18,968 nt of DNA from Gemmatimonadales bacterium. Lineage in GTDB: Bacteria; Gemmatimonadota; Gemmatimonadetes; Gemmatimonadales; GWC2-71-9. The translations under genes and the position numbers were made by a program. The first letter of the stretch is position 1. Each line of letters opens with the position of its first letter. The stretch spans positions 1 through 18,968 of the forward strand of contig JAUVTI010000021.1 of NCBI GenBank assembly GCA_030601605.1. Reading direction: 5' to 3'. The notes under the pieces were generated by a model. It saw only the letters and a program-made list of their open reading frames with translations, was not told where the DNA came from and searched no databases. Positions 7,164 through 14,408 of the stretch are shown here, piece by piece.

Positions 7164-7862
7164 TCAGCCTGTCGGCATCACCCGTATCCATTCGATGTTC
7201 ACGTGCGGGGGTCGAGTGACCGCGTACAGCACTGCGTCGGCCACATCACTGGGCAGCAGCATGTCCTTGCGGTTGGGGAGGTCTTCGCGGCTGTCCGGAT
7301 CAAGCGAGTCCCACACTTTCGTGTCGGTGGGACCCGGCGAGACCAGCGTCGCGCGAATTCTGGTGCCGCGCAGTTCCTCGGCCAGAACCTCGTGCAGCCC
7401 GCGCGCGCCGTACTTGCTCGCCCCGTAAGCCGCGTTGCCCGGGTAGGGCCTGTGGTCCACGACGCTGCCGATCGTTACGACGTGCCCCGACCCGTCGCGC
7501 GGCATTCGAGGCAGCACGGAGCGGAGCAACAGGAATGGCCCGACCACGTTAACGTCGAGCTGCTCGCCGAACTCGGCGCGTGTCGTGTCGGCCAGCGGCT
7601 TGAGAAGGAACGCACCGGCGTTGTTCACGACGATGTGCGGAACGCCGAGCTCGGTGCAGACACGGTCTACCGCGCGCTGCACCTGCTCCTCCCGCGTGAC
7701 GTCGCACGGCAACTCGAGTCTGCGCTCGACCCGGCGCTCGGCGAGGCTGCGCGCGAGACACGCCACGGACGCCCCCTCTTCCTCCAGGCGGTCCGCTATC
7801 ACTCGACCGATGCCCCGGCTCGCGCCGGTTACGAGAGCTACCCTGCCGGCGAGCGCCGTCAC
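7164..7862 (-). CDS. SDR-family oxidoreductase coupled to folE
   Basis: A 232-residue classical short-chain dehydrogenase/reductase. It has the NAD(P)-binding TGASRGIG (12-19), the NNAG strand (80-83), the catalytic Ser133 (TIGSV) and Tyr146-Lys150 (YGASK), and PGPTDT after the fifth strand. The GTG at 7862 is chosen because it gives the family N-terminus and overlaps the folE stop by 4 nt (GTGA); a longer frame back to 7991 would add 43 non-homologous residues. The coupling to GTP cyclohydrolase suggests a reductase acting on a pterin (as FolM or pteridine reductases do), but SDR substrate specificity cannot be read from this sequence, so that is inference. The Arg in the TGxxxR loop fits NADPH use. 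Confidence 0.85.
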   Translation of the reverse strand: MTALAGRVALVTGASRGIGRVIADRLEEEGASVACLARSLAERRVERRLELPCDVTREEQVQRAVDRVCTELGVPHIVVNNAGAFLLKPLADTTRAEFGEQLDVNVVGPFLLLRSVLPRMPRDGSGHVVTIGSVVDHRPYPGNAAYGASKYGARGLHEVLAEELRGTRIRATLVSPGPTDTKVWDSLDPDSREDLPNRKDMLLPSDVADAVLYAVTRPPHVNIEWIRVMPTG

Positions 7863-8458
7863 CCGGACCAGTTCCCGCCGTGCGCCAGCCTGAGGAACTC
7901 GTCGCGCGTCGAGCCGTCCAGGAAGCTCCCGCGAAGCGCGCTCGTCACGGTCTTCGAGTTCTGCTTCTCGACGCCGCGCATCATCATGCACAGATGATAC
8001 GCCTCAACGACCACGCCGACGCCGTGCGGCTCGAGCACCCGCATCAGCGCGTCGGCAACCTGATCGGTCAGCCTCTCCTGAACCTGGAGCCGTCGGGCGA
8101 ACACATCGACAATGCGCGGAATTTTCGAGAGTCCTATGATCTTGCCGTCCGGGATGTACGCGACGTGGGCTTTCCCGAAGAACGGAAGGATGTGATGCTC
8201 GCACATCGAGTAGATCTCGATGTCGCGCACCAGGATCATGCTCTCGTGCGGCTCCTCGAAGATCGCTCCCCGCACGAGGTCGTCCACCGACTGGCCATAG
8301 CCGCGAGTGAGCCACCTGAGGGACGACTCCACTCGAACCGGCGTCCCCTGGAGGCCCCCACGGTCGGGCTCCTCGCCCAGAAGCTCCAGCATCCGCCGTA
8401 CCAGGTCCGGCAGCTCGGCCTCGCTCACCGCTTTTCGTGCGCGCTGCTGATCGCCCAC
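7859..8458 (-). CDS. folE: GTP cyclohydrolase I
   Basis: A 199-residue enzyme converting GTP to 7,8-dihydroneopterin triphosphate, the first step of tetrahydrofolate and pterin synthesis. The zinc site is intact: Cys86 and His89 in MCEHHILPF, and Cys157 in YHLCMMMRG. Other family strings are IGLSKIPRIVDVFARRLQVQERL (cited in part) and QNSKTVTSALRG near the C-terminus. Length matches the family. The GTG at 8458 is preferred: a Shine-Dalgarno AGGAG (8470-8466, - strand) lies 7 nt upstream, and the family N-terminus begins here; the frame open to 8536 adds only low-complexity basic sequence. It overlaps the SDR gene by 4 nt. A structured RNA gene with its own promoter lies about 135 nt upstream, and folE may be read from that promoter. 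Confidence 0.93.
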   Translation of the reverse strand: MGDQQRARKAVSEAELPDLVRRMLELLGEEPDRGGLQGTPVRVESSLRWLTRGYGQSVDDLVRGAIFEEPHESMILVRDIEIYSMCEHHILPFFGKAHVAYIPDGKIIGLSKIPRIVDVFARRLQVQERLTDQVADALMRVLEPHGVGVVVEAYHLCMMMRGVEKQNSKTVTSALRGSFLDGSTRDEFLRLAHGGNWSG

Positions 8459-8592
8459 TGCATCACTCCTGTTTCTGCGACGGGCGCCGGCTCCACGAGG
8501 ACGCGAGTGACCTCTCACCCCGCACCATGCCGGCACACGGAGACTGTCAATCTAGCAGGATGCTATGGCGGAGGAAGGCTCTGGAAAGGTGC
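8459..8592 (-). other. folE leader region
   Basis: This 134-bp stretch lies between the 3' end of the structured RNA and folE. It contains a TTGACA (8550-8545, - strand) but no acceptable -10 box at 15-18 nt, and no clear hairpin. No gene is visible on either strand. With the RNA gene (8593-8752) and the short promoter region, it makes up the only gap of more than 300 bp between protein genes. Confidence 0.4.
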
Positions 8593-8752
8593 AAAAAGCG
8601 GGAACGAAGAGCATTATTGATGCCTGAATTCACAGGACCCGCACCCTCGCCAAGACTCCTGGCTTCCCCTCGGGGCATGCCATCGGTAGCGGCAAGCGGG
8701 TACGTCGTCGAGCTTGTTGGCTCAATAATGCGCTCTTCGCTCCCGCGAACGC
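8593..8752 (-). ncRNA. ssrS: Structured non-coding RNA, probable 6S RNA
   Basis: 6S RNA binds the sigma-70 RNA polymerase holoenzyme by mimicking an open promoter. Here the two ends of a ~160-nt transcript pair over about 25 bp (8746-8719 with 8624-8598; one mismatch and two small bulges). Next comes a bubble (5' side about 17 nt, 3' side CCUGUGAAUUCA with a small CCUG/CAGG hairpin), then an inner stem ACCCGC/GCGGGU (8701-8696, 8642-8637) extended by UUGCC/GGCGA, then an apical UGGC-CCCC/GGGG-GCCA hairpin. The apical GCAUGCCCCGAGGGGAAGCC resembles E. coli 6S (GCAUGCUCGG ... CGAGAAGCC). A T5 tract (8597-8593) follows the stem and a promoter precedes it. A folate gene follows, as in E. coli (ssrS-ygfA). 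Alternatives are another sRNA, a structured leader or a MITE; no target-site duplication is seen. Confidence 0.62.
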
Positions 8753-8757
8753 GAGAC

Positions 8758-8763
8758 TATAAT
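8758..8763 (+). promoter_or_regulatory. Possible -10 box for the small membrane protein gene
   Basis: A perfect TATAAT lies 52 nt before the ATG at 8816. The -35 position (8735-8740, CTTCGC) is poor. The box overlaps the - strand TATTAT, so the two divergent promoters would share almost the same base pairs. Confidence 0.4.
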
Positions 8764-8788
8764 AGGGTGTGGTACAGCGGACAGTCAA
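8759..8788 (-). promoter_or_regulatory. Sigma-70 promoter of the structured RNA / folE unit
   Basis: On the - strand, TTGACT (8788-8783) is followed after 18 nt by TATTAT (8764-8759); each differs from consensus at one base. It is the best promoter match in the window. Transcription would begin near 8752, about 6 nt before the first arm of the RNA closing stem. Confidence 0.7.
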
Positions 8789-8815
8789 GCAAGAACACCC
8801 CGAATCGAGGTCGCA

Positions 8816-8962
8816 ATGAACTGGTACGCCGGCGCAGGGATCCTGCTTCTAATCCTGTGGGTCGTTCTCGCCTTCGTGCTGGCGATCCCGAGTGGTTGGG
8901 TACACGCACCGCTGGCACTTGGCTGCGTCCTGCTGGCCCGAGCGATCGTCGGAAAACGCTGA
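8816..8962 (+). CDS. 48-residue membrane protein, lmo0937/DUF5670-like
   Basis: A very small protein (start MNWYAGAG, end ARAIVGKR) with two hydrophobic segments, at about residues 8-24 (ILLLILWVVLAFVLA) and 31-44, separated by a short PSGWVH turn. Length, the start-proximal ILLLILW pattern, the central turn and the basic end resemble the lmo0937/DUF5670 family of tiny, often stress-linked membrane proteins, whose function is not established. The ATG has a GAGG Shine-Dalgarno 7 nt upstream (8805-8808 region), and a TATAAT lies 52 nt upstream. It is transcribed away from the structured RNA and ends 6 bp before the convergent GNAT gene. Moderately confident that the gene is real. Confidence 0.65.
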   Translation: MNWYAGAGILLLILWVVLAFVLAIPSGWVHAPLALGCVLLARAIVGKR

Positions 8963-8972
8963 CGGGCGTCAG
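8959..8972. terminator. Palindrome containing both stop codons of convergent genes
   Basis: CTGACG-GG-CGTCAG is a perfect inverted repeat. It includes the TGA of the small membrane protein gene (8960-8962) and the TGA of the GNAT gene (8971-8969, - strand). No T tract follows, so termination is possible but unproven. Confidence 0.3.
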
Positions 8973-9937
8973 ATCTCCCAGTTCGAAAGCAGGATCTCGC
9001 CCTCCGGCAGGGCGGCTTCGGGGTACCCCGCGAGGGTCATCCGGAGGTCGGTCCACCGGACCTGATATGACCTGCCCAGGAGCGCCCGGTACGCGACGGC
9101 CTCCGCAGTCTGGCATCGGATCGCCACGCGCCTGAGGCGCGCGGCGGCAGCGCGCGATTCGAGAGCCACTATCAGGCGAGCGAACGCCTCCTCGCAATCC
9201 GCGAACAGCTTGAGCACGCGCAGCTCCTCGGCCGGGCGGCCGGCGGCCAGCGGCGCCGTGTGGTAGAGGGCGAACGCGACGACCGTTTCGTCACGCTCGA
9301 GCACGATCGTGTCGCCGATCTCCAGATCGCACGTCAGCTCGATCTCCCGCGTGAAGTCGTAGCCCGGCGCCGACGCTCCGAGCCGCGCCCGGCAGCGCTC
9401 CATGGCTACATCGCGCTCGGCGTGGCTCAGCTCACCCAACCGCGCGTACTCTCCGGCCACGCGGCGGTGCGATCCTTCGCCGGTCATCGTCACCGTGAGG
9501 TGTCCCGGCAGAAACCCGAGGCGGCCGTAGAAACCGATGTTCTCGACCGTGCGCGGCATCGTCTCCAACCCGATTGTGGTCACGCCCTGCCCGCGCAGCC
9601 ACTCGGCAGCCGCCTCCACGATCACCCGGCCGGCGCCCATGCCCTGGCGATCGGTACGAACGGCGAGCGGTCCCATCCACCCCTCGGCACCTGAGCTGTG
9701 CGCGATGTTGAACGCCACGACGTCGTCGTTCTCGTCGAACCACAGCATCGCCCCGTCACCGGCGTCCTCGATGGAATAGCACCAGATGTCGGGGTTGAGC
9801 TGCGGCACGCGGACGCCGACGAGGCCGTCGCGCCGGTAGCGGTCGGTGAAGGAGTCCGAGAACACGCGGTTCAATGCGGGGACGTCGTCCGCCCTCGCGA
9901 CCCGCGGGCCGTTGAGCAAACGCTCAGGCCGCCACAT
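8969..9937 (-). CDS. GNAT-family N-acetyltransferase (tandem GNAT)
   Basis: A 322-residue protein. The acetyl-CoA-binding motif of GNAT enzymes is clear at residues about 91-112: LAVRTDRQGMGAGRVIVEAA, with Q98-x-x-G-x-G/A. NIGFYGRLGF (about 133-142) is the usual final GNAT segment. The second half (about 185-320) repeats a GNAT-like layout (DTIVLERDETVVAFALYH, then LRVLKLFADCEEAF) without a full CoA loop, so it is probably a degenerate second domain. The substrate is unknown. The ATG at 9937 lies inside the end of sbcC (14-nt overlap), making this the last gene of the resection operon. Substrates could be small molecules or protein N-termini; nothing in the sequence decides. Confidence 0.8.
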   Translation of the reverse strand: MWRPERLLNGPRVARADDVPALNRVFSDSFTDRYRRDGLVGVRVPQLNPDIWCYSIEDAGDGAMLWFDENDDVVAFNIAHSSGAEGWMGPLAVRTDRQGMGAGRVIVEAAAEWLRGQGVTTIGLETMPRTVENIGFYGRLGFLPGHLTVTMTGEGSHRRVAGEYARLGELSHAERDVAMERCRARLGASAPGYDFTREIELTCDLEIGDTIVLERDETVVAFALYHTAPLAAGRPAEELRVLKLFADCEEAFARLIVALESRAAAARLRRVAIRCQTAEAVAYRALLGRSYQVRWTDLRMTLAGYPEAALPEGEILLSNWEI

Positions 9938-12353
9938 CGGCGTCCGTCGGCGGTCTCTCGTCGTCAGTCACGACCGCCGCGCCGCTGCGTTCATCCAGCT
10001 CGACACGCAACACGCGATCCACACCCTCCTTCACAGACTCAATGTGCGTGATCAGTACCACCTGTGGGAACCGGTCTGCCAACCCACGCAGCAGCTGCAC
10101 GACATTTTGGCGCCGGTGCTCGTCGAGGCTGCCAAAGATCTCGTCCAGCACGAGGAGGGAGAGCGGCTGCCCCGCGCGCTCCGCCACCATCTGACTGATC
10201 GCGAGGCGCAGCACGAGGTGCGTGAGATCCTCCTCCCCGCCGGAGAGGACCGGCTTGGCGACGCCGTCCTCCACCACGAGCAGGTCGTAGTTCTCGTCCA
10301 GCTCGATCTCGTCGTAACGCCCATCGGTGAGACCGGACAGGAACTCCGATGCGCGCTCAGAGAGTTCGGGACGCATCGCCGTGTTGAGCTCGAGCCTGAG
10401 ATCGTGCAGCGCGCGATCGAGCTCGTCATGCAATGAGAACTCGACGGTGGTCTGCTCGATACGCTGCGCGCGCGCTTCCCGCTCGCGGACGCGCCGCTCA
10501 GCGCTCTCGAGCGCCGTTGCGGCAGCCTTGAGATCCCCCTGCACCGACGCGAGCCTGAGCTCCGTGTCGCGCACCGCCTGCTCCGCCGCCTCGTAGCTGG
10601 TGCGGGCCTGGACGTATGCATCTTCGCTGAAGCCGAGGTCGGCGATCGCCGCCTCGAGGGCCGTCACGCGCGCCTCACGCTCCGACAGCGTGCGCTCGGC
10701 GGCCTCGGCCTCGGCCACCAATTGCTCCGCGTGCGCCGCCTTGACCTTGAGCACGGCGGCCTGCTGCACTGTGGGCTCGAGCTCGCGCAGGCGCTCTCGC
10801 ACCTGGTCGTGCCGGTCGGCGTCGTAGCGATCCGGCAACTCACCGAGCTCGCGCAGCAACTCCGCCTCGCGTTCAGCGAGCCGAGCGCGCTCAGCGTCGA
10901 GCTCCCGGAACTCGCGCATACGGTCCTCACAGCGGGCGACTTCCTGCACCGCCTGCTCGACACGCTCGGTGGCCTGCTGGAACGCGCGCTCCCCAGCCTG
11001 CACTTCGGGCGGCGCTTTCTCCAACTGCTCCATGCGACTGCGGAAGAACTTTCCCTTGACCTCGATCTCCTCGAGCTGACGGTCCACCGCCCCCAGCACA
11101 TCCTGATACACCTCGCCGAGCGGTCTCTTGCAGATGGGGCATTCGCCGTCGGCTCCGGCCTCGACCACCGTGTGTCTATGCTTCTGGTGATCCTTGTACT
11201 GGTCGCGCAAGTTCAGGGTCTTCGTTTCGGCATCCTGCATGTCGCGCACCCAGGCCGTCCGCGAATTCTCCTCCTCGGACTCGGCCTGCGCCAACGTGCC
11301 CCGCACGGCTTCGAGCGCCGTCTGCGCCGTGCCCAGCGCGGCCTCCACGTCACCCACCTTCTCCAGGCGCTCACGCACGCGGTCGACCTGTTCCTTCACC
11401 TCACTCTGCTGCCCGGCGAGCGAGCGCCTGCGCCCGGCCCCGCGGGCTTGGTGCTCCAGCCCATCCAGCTCCGCACGCAGCGGCTCCACCTCGCTGAGAG
11501 CCGGCTCCAGCTCCCCCATCTTGCCGCGCGCCACCAGCGCTTCGGCCAGCTCGCGGTCCAGGCGCTCGAACTCGCGCTGCGCCTCGCCCACGTCGCGCTC
11601 CGCCATGCGGCGCTCCCCGTCGAGCGCGAGCGCCGACTCGCGCAGCTCCACCATCAGCGTCCAAGCGGGTCCCTCCGATTCGAGCGCGCGCGCCGCCTCG
11701 GTGTTCCGCTCGGTAGCCTGCTCGACGGCATCCCGCCCCTCCGCTGCCCGCTGCCGTGCCTGTGCGCGCTCCTCCGCCAGCGACTCGGCGTCGATGAGGC
11801 CGCGCTCCAGGCCCTGCAGCTCTCCGCGTAGACCAGATCGCACCTCGCGCACCCGGTCCTGTGCGAGCCGCAGCTTCTCGTAGCCGAGCACCCGGGAGAG
11901 GAACCGCGCCCGCTCCGTGGAGCCCATCACCCCCATGACGGCGAGCTCCCTTTGGCCGGTGAAGTAGGTGTTGAAGAACTCCTCGCGAGTCATCCCCAAC
12001 AACCGCTCCACGCGGGCGCTCACTTCCTGCTGGCTGTTGGCGATGGGCGCATCGGACCGGTCCTGGAACAGCTCCGCGTTGTACAGCCCACGCACGATGC
12101 GGAACTCGTGAGCGCCGAGTGAGAACTCCACTTCGACGCGTACAGAGGAGCGCGCGGGCGCGCGATTCCAGCGAATGGTGTCGCGGTTGCCGCGTGCCGC
12201 GGGGTTGCCGTAGAACGCCCAGGCAATGGCTTCGAGCAACGTGGTCTTGCCCGAGCCGTTGGGACCGATGATCGCAGTTATCCCTGGACCGAATACGATC
12301 TCGGAGTCGGCATGTTGCCGAAAGTTGTGGAGCTTCAGGCGATGTAGCTGCAT
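9924..12353 (-). CDS. sbcC: SbcC/Rad50-like SMC-family ATPase
   Basis: An 809-residue ATPase that, with SbcD/Mre11, holds and processes DNA double-strand ends. It has Walker A GPNGSGKTT (30-38), a Q-loop region TYFTGQREL (about 140), a long coiled coil rich in Glu, Arg, Ala and Leu (about 170-680) broken at the centre by the zinc hook CPICKRPLG (about 403-411), the signature LSGGEEDLTHLVLRLA (about 702) and Walker B LSLLVLDEIFGSLD (about 730-743). It is shorter than E. coli SbcC (about 1050 residues) and closer to archaeal Rad50 in length. The ATG at 12353 directly follows the sbcD stop (TAGATG), so translation is coupled. All ATPase motifs are intact. Confidence 0.95.
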   Translation of the reverse strand: MQLHRLKLHNFRQHADSEIVFGPGITAIIGPNGSGKTTLLEAIAWAFYGNPAARGNRDTIRWNRAPARSSVRVEVEFSLGAHEFRIVRGLYNAELFQDRSDAPIANSQQEVSARVERLLGMTREEFFNTYFTGQRELAVMGVMGSTERARFLSRVLGYEKLRLAQDRVREVRSGLRGELQGLERGLIDAESLAEERAQARQRAAEGRDAVEQATERNTEAARALESEGPAWTLMVELRESALALDGERRMAERDVGEAQREFERLDRELAEALVARGKMGELEPALSEVEPLRAELDGLEHQARGAGRRRSLAGQQSEVKEQVDRVRERLEKVGDVEAALGTAQTALEAVRGTLAQAESEEENSRTAWVRDMQDAETKTLNLRDQYKDHQKHRHTVVEAGADGECPICKRPLGEVYQDVLGAVDRQLEEIEVKGKFFRSRMEQLEKAPPEVQAGERAFQQATERVEQAVQEVARCEDRMREFRELDAERARLAEREAELLRELGELPDRYDADRHDQVRERLRELEPTVQQAAVLKVKAAHAEQLVAEAEAAERTLSEREARVTALEAAIADLGFSEDAYVQARTSYEAAEQAVRDTELRLASVQGDLKAAATALESAERRVREREARAQRIEQTTVEFSLHDELDRALHDLRLELNTAMRPELSERASEFLSGLTDGRYDEIELDENYDLLVVEDGVAKPVLSGGEEDLTHLVLRLAISQMVAERAGQPLSLLVLDEIFGSLDEHRRQNVVQLLRGLADRFPQVVLITHIESVKEGVDRVLRVELDERSGAAVVTDDERPPTDADVAA

Positions 12354-13541
12354 CTACTCCTCGAGCAGGGCCCGCTCGACCTCGTCCATGTAGGTCCGTC
12401 CCAATGCGACGAGCCGGTCGCGATCCACGTCCGCGTCGAGCGGGCGGCGCTCCAGGTACTCGTTGAACACCTCGGCCAGCGTTTGCCGCTGACCCGGAGC
12501 CGCAACGCCCACCTCCCGATGCGGGCCCGGCCGCCGCAGGTCGAGGTGATAGTGCAGCGCGCTCGCCTTGTAGGCGCGAATGGCCGCGTGGTCGAGATCG
12601 CGGGCGACAGGACGAGGCACGTCGAACACGACCTGCCTCACGACCTGGTCCTCGATTCCCTCCTTCACGCCCTCGATCTGCTTGCGGATGTGGCCGTCGA
12701 TCTCCTCGGCGGGGAGCCCCGCTGCGTGCAGCGGCTCGAGGTCGATCAGCCGCCTCGCGAGCGGGATCGGCCGGAACTCCACCGCCGCACCGCCGGCGAG
12801 ATCCACCAAGAGCCATCCCTTCTGCCCTTTCCGTCCCTCTCGCGCCTCGTCCTTGAGCTCACCCCAGGGATTGGGGCTCACGTACTCGAGCGCTCCGCTG
12901 TACCAGGCGTTGTCGCGCACCTTGTGTGCGACGTGGTAGTGCCCCAGCGCCACGTAATCCCAGCGCTCGGCGTTGAGCTCGCCCGGCTCGAGTACTGCGC
13001 CTCCGTATTCCATCGCGCCCGCATCGCGGGGCAGCACTCCCGCTACTTCACCGTGCGTGACCGCCACCTGATACCTGGCTCCGCCCGGCGGCGTCAGCGT
13101 GGGCCGGCTTCCAGCGAGCCACGCGACGTGCGGCACGCAGGTGACGCTCAGGTCCAGCTCCTCGAACAGCAGGTCGCGCGGCTCCTCGACGACCACGTGC
13201 ACTCCGCCCACCGCCTCGAACAGCTTGAGGATGGCGCCGGTCTCGACCGAACGCGGCGTATCGTGATTGCCGGCAACGATCACTACTGGAGCCTCGGGCA
13301 ACGCGAGCCGCAGGCGCCGGAACTGGTTGAACGAGTGGAGGATCGCCGGATTGGAAGGGCGGACCGAGTTGAACAGGTCGCCCGCGATCACCACGACGTC
13401 GGGCGCGGCATCAATGACGTCGTCAACGACGAGACGGAAAGCCCGCGCGACGTCAGCCTCGCGCTGGTTGATCCCCTGTGGCGTCAGACGGTGGTACTGG
13501 CGGAACCCGAGATGGATGTCGGCGAGATGGGCGAGCTTCAC
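12354..13541 (-). CDS. sbcD: SbcD/Mre11-like nuclease
   Basis: A 395-residue metallophosphoesterase-type nuclease, the partner of SbcC/Rad50. The two-metal site is complete: D8 and H10 (LADIHLGF), D55 (VIAGDLF), N92-H93-D94 (AGNHDTP), H163 (VTHGEV), H201 and H203 (ALGHYHVAHK). These match the ligands known from Pyrococcus Mre11 in order and spacing. The remaining about 180 residues form the capping domain and Rad50-binding region, ending in YMDEVERALLEE. The GTG at 13541 lies 3 nt after the stop of the upstream secreted-protein gene and gives the family N-terminus (KLAHLADIH). It has no strong Shine-Dalgarno, so it probably relies on coupling. The enzyme acts on DNA ends and hairpins in the cytosol. 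Confidence 0.95.
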   Translation of the reverse strand: MKLAHLADIHLGFRQYHRLTPQGINQREADVARAFRLVVDDVIDAAPDVVVIAGDLFNSVRPSNPAILHSFNQFRRLRLALPEAPVVIVAGNHDTPRSVETGAILKLFEAVGGVHVVVEEPRDLLFEELDLSVTCVPHVAWLAGSRPTLTPPGGARYQVAVTHGEVAGVLPRDAGAMEYGGAVLEPGELNAERWDYVALGHYHVAHKVRDNAWYSGALEYVSPNPWGELKDEAREGRKGQKGWLLVDLAGGAAVEFRPIPLARRLIDLEPLHAAGLPAEEIDGHIRKQIEGVKEGIEDQVVRQVVFDVPRPVARDLDHAAIRAYKASALHYHLDLRRPGPHREVGVAAPGQRQTLAEVFNEYLERRPLDADVDRDRLVALGRTYMDEVERALLEE

Positions 13542-13544
13542 GGG

Positions 13545-14408
13545 CTAGGGCACCACGGCTTGGCGAATGGTGGTCTCGAGCGTGACCTGCCCCTGCGACG
13601 CTCCCGAACCGGTTCCCGGCCCCGTCACGGTGAACTGCACCCGGCTGCGCGTGGCCGCGGACACCACGCTGCGCCAGCCGGTGGACCAAACCAGCGTGCC
13701 ACGCAGCGCGCCCGCGAACTGCGCCGTCCGACCGTCCGCCGCCGTGAGGCTCTGCGGCAGGTAGCTGCCAACGAAGCTCACGTATGCCAGCGTATCGCGC
13801 GGACGAGCACTCACGCTGTCCACCGAGAACGCAGCCCGGGCCCTGAGCGTGCGCGGCATGAGCCCGGTGGGCTCTGCGCCCACGATGTCGCCGAGCGGAA
13901 ATTCCAGCTGGGCGTTCCAGCGGTCACCCGAGTGCACCCATCCAACCGGCAGCACCAGCCCCGGTACGCCGGTGAGCAGGTGCACCAGGAGCCCGGCGCT
14001 CTGGTGCTGGCCGCCGCCGATGATCTCCAGCAGGCGCATGTGGGAATCCACGCGGGCCTGGACCCAGCGTCTCTCGGGATCGGGAACTACGACCTCGTGC
14101 CACGACCCGGCCTGGCCCCGGGCGCGGAACCGCAGCGAGTCATACTGCAGGTGCACTACCTGCGCTCCGTCCGACCGCGGCATCGACACCTGACTCATCG
14201 CGCCGAGGTCCGCAACCTCCCTGGAGACCGTCACAGGCCGGCCCGATGAATCGGCGCCGGTCATCGTCATGAGCGTGTGTGACTGGAACGCGCGATGCAC
14301 CGTCACCCCCCGTAGCGGCGCGAACACCAGGCGCAGACTGTCCTGCGCCTCGACCGCCCCCGGCAGCACCAGGAGGGCGACTGTCGCGACGACCAGTCGT
14401 GGGGTCAC
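13545..14408 (-). CDS. Secreted protein of unknown function (paralogue A)
   Basis: A 287-residue exported protein. The signal peptide is VTPRLVVATVALLVLPGAVEA (cited in part), with cleavage before QDSLRLVF. The GTG at 14408 overlaps the stop of paralogue B by 4 nt (GTGA); a longer frame to 14537 would place 43 basic residues before the signal and is rejected. The mature protein appears beta-rich, with no catalytic motif, no lipobox and no transmembrane segment. It shares a C-terminal pattern with paralogue B: VSARPRDTLAYVSFVG and GTLVWSTGWRSVVSAATRSR. I do not recognise a named family. It lies between herA and sbcD but is exported, so a direct part in DNA repair is unlikely. Confidence 0.7.
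   Translation of the reverse strand: MTPRLVVATVALLVLPGAVEAQDSLRLVFAPLRGVTVHRAFQSHTLMTMTGADSSGRPVTVSREVADLGAMSQVSMPRSDGAQVVHLQYDSLRFRARGQAGSWHEVVVPDPERRWVQARVDSHMRLLEIIGGGQHQSAGLLVHLLTGVPGLVLPVGWVHSGDRWNAQLEFPLGDIVGAEPTGLMPRTLRARAAFSVDSVSARPRDTLAYVSFVGSYLPQSLTAADGRTAQFAGALRGTLVWSTGWRSVVSAATRSRVQFTVTGPGTGSGASQGQVTLETTIRQAVVP

Noticed and set aside
6837..7997. 386-codon + strand open frame
   Set aside because: It crosses the M23 and SDR genes antisense and has no coherent domain.
8598..8746. MITE or insertion-sequence remnant explained by the inverted repeat
   Set aside because: No target-site duplication is visible, and the promoter before it and T5 tract after it on the same strand fit an RNA gene better; not fully excluded.
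10722..11831. 369-codon + strand open frame rich in Leu and Arg
   Set aside because: It mirrors the coiled-coil codons of sbcC on the opposite strand.
11401..12816. 471-codon - strand frame spanning sbcC and sbcD
   Set aside because: Same strand but shifted; composition is Gly/Ala/Arg-rich, and the true frames carry all the catalytic motifs.
12483..14249. 588-codon + strand open frame
   Set aside because: It lies antisense to sbcD and paralogue A, both with strong motif or signal-peptide support; its translation has no family pattern and reads as a GC-rich shadow.
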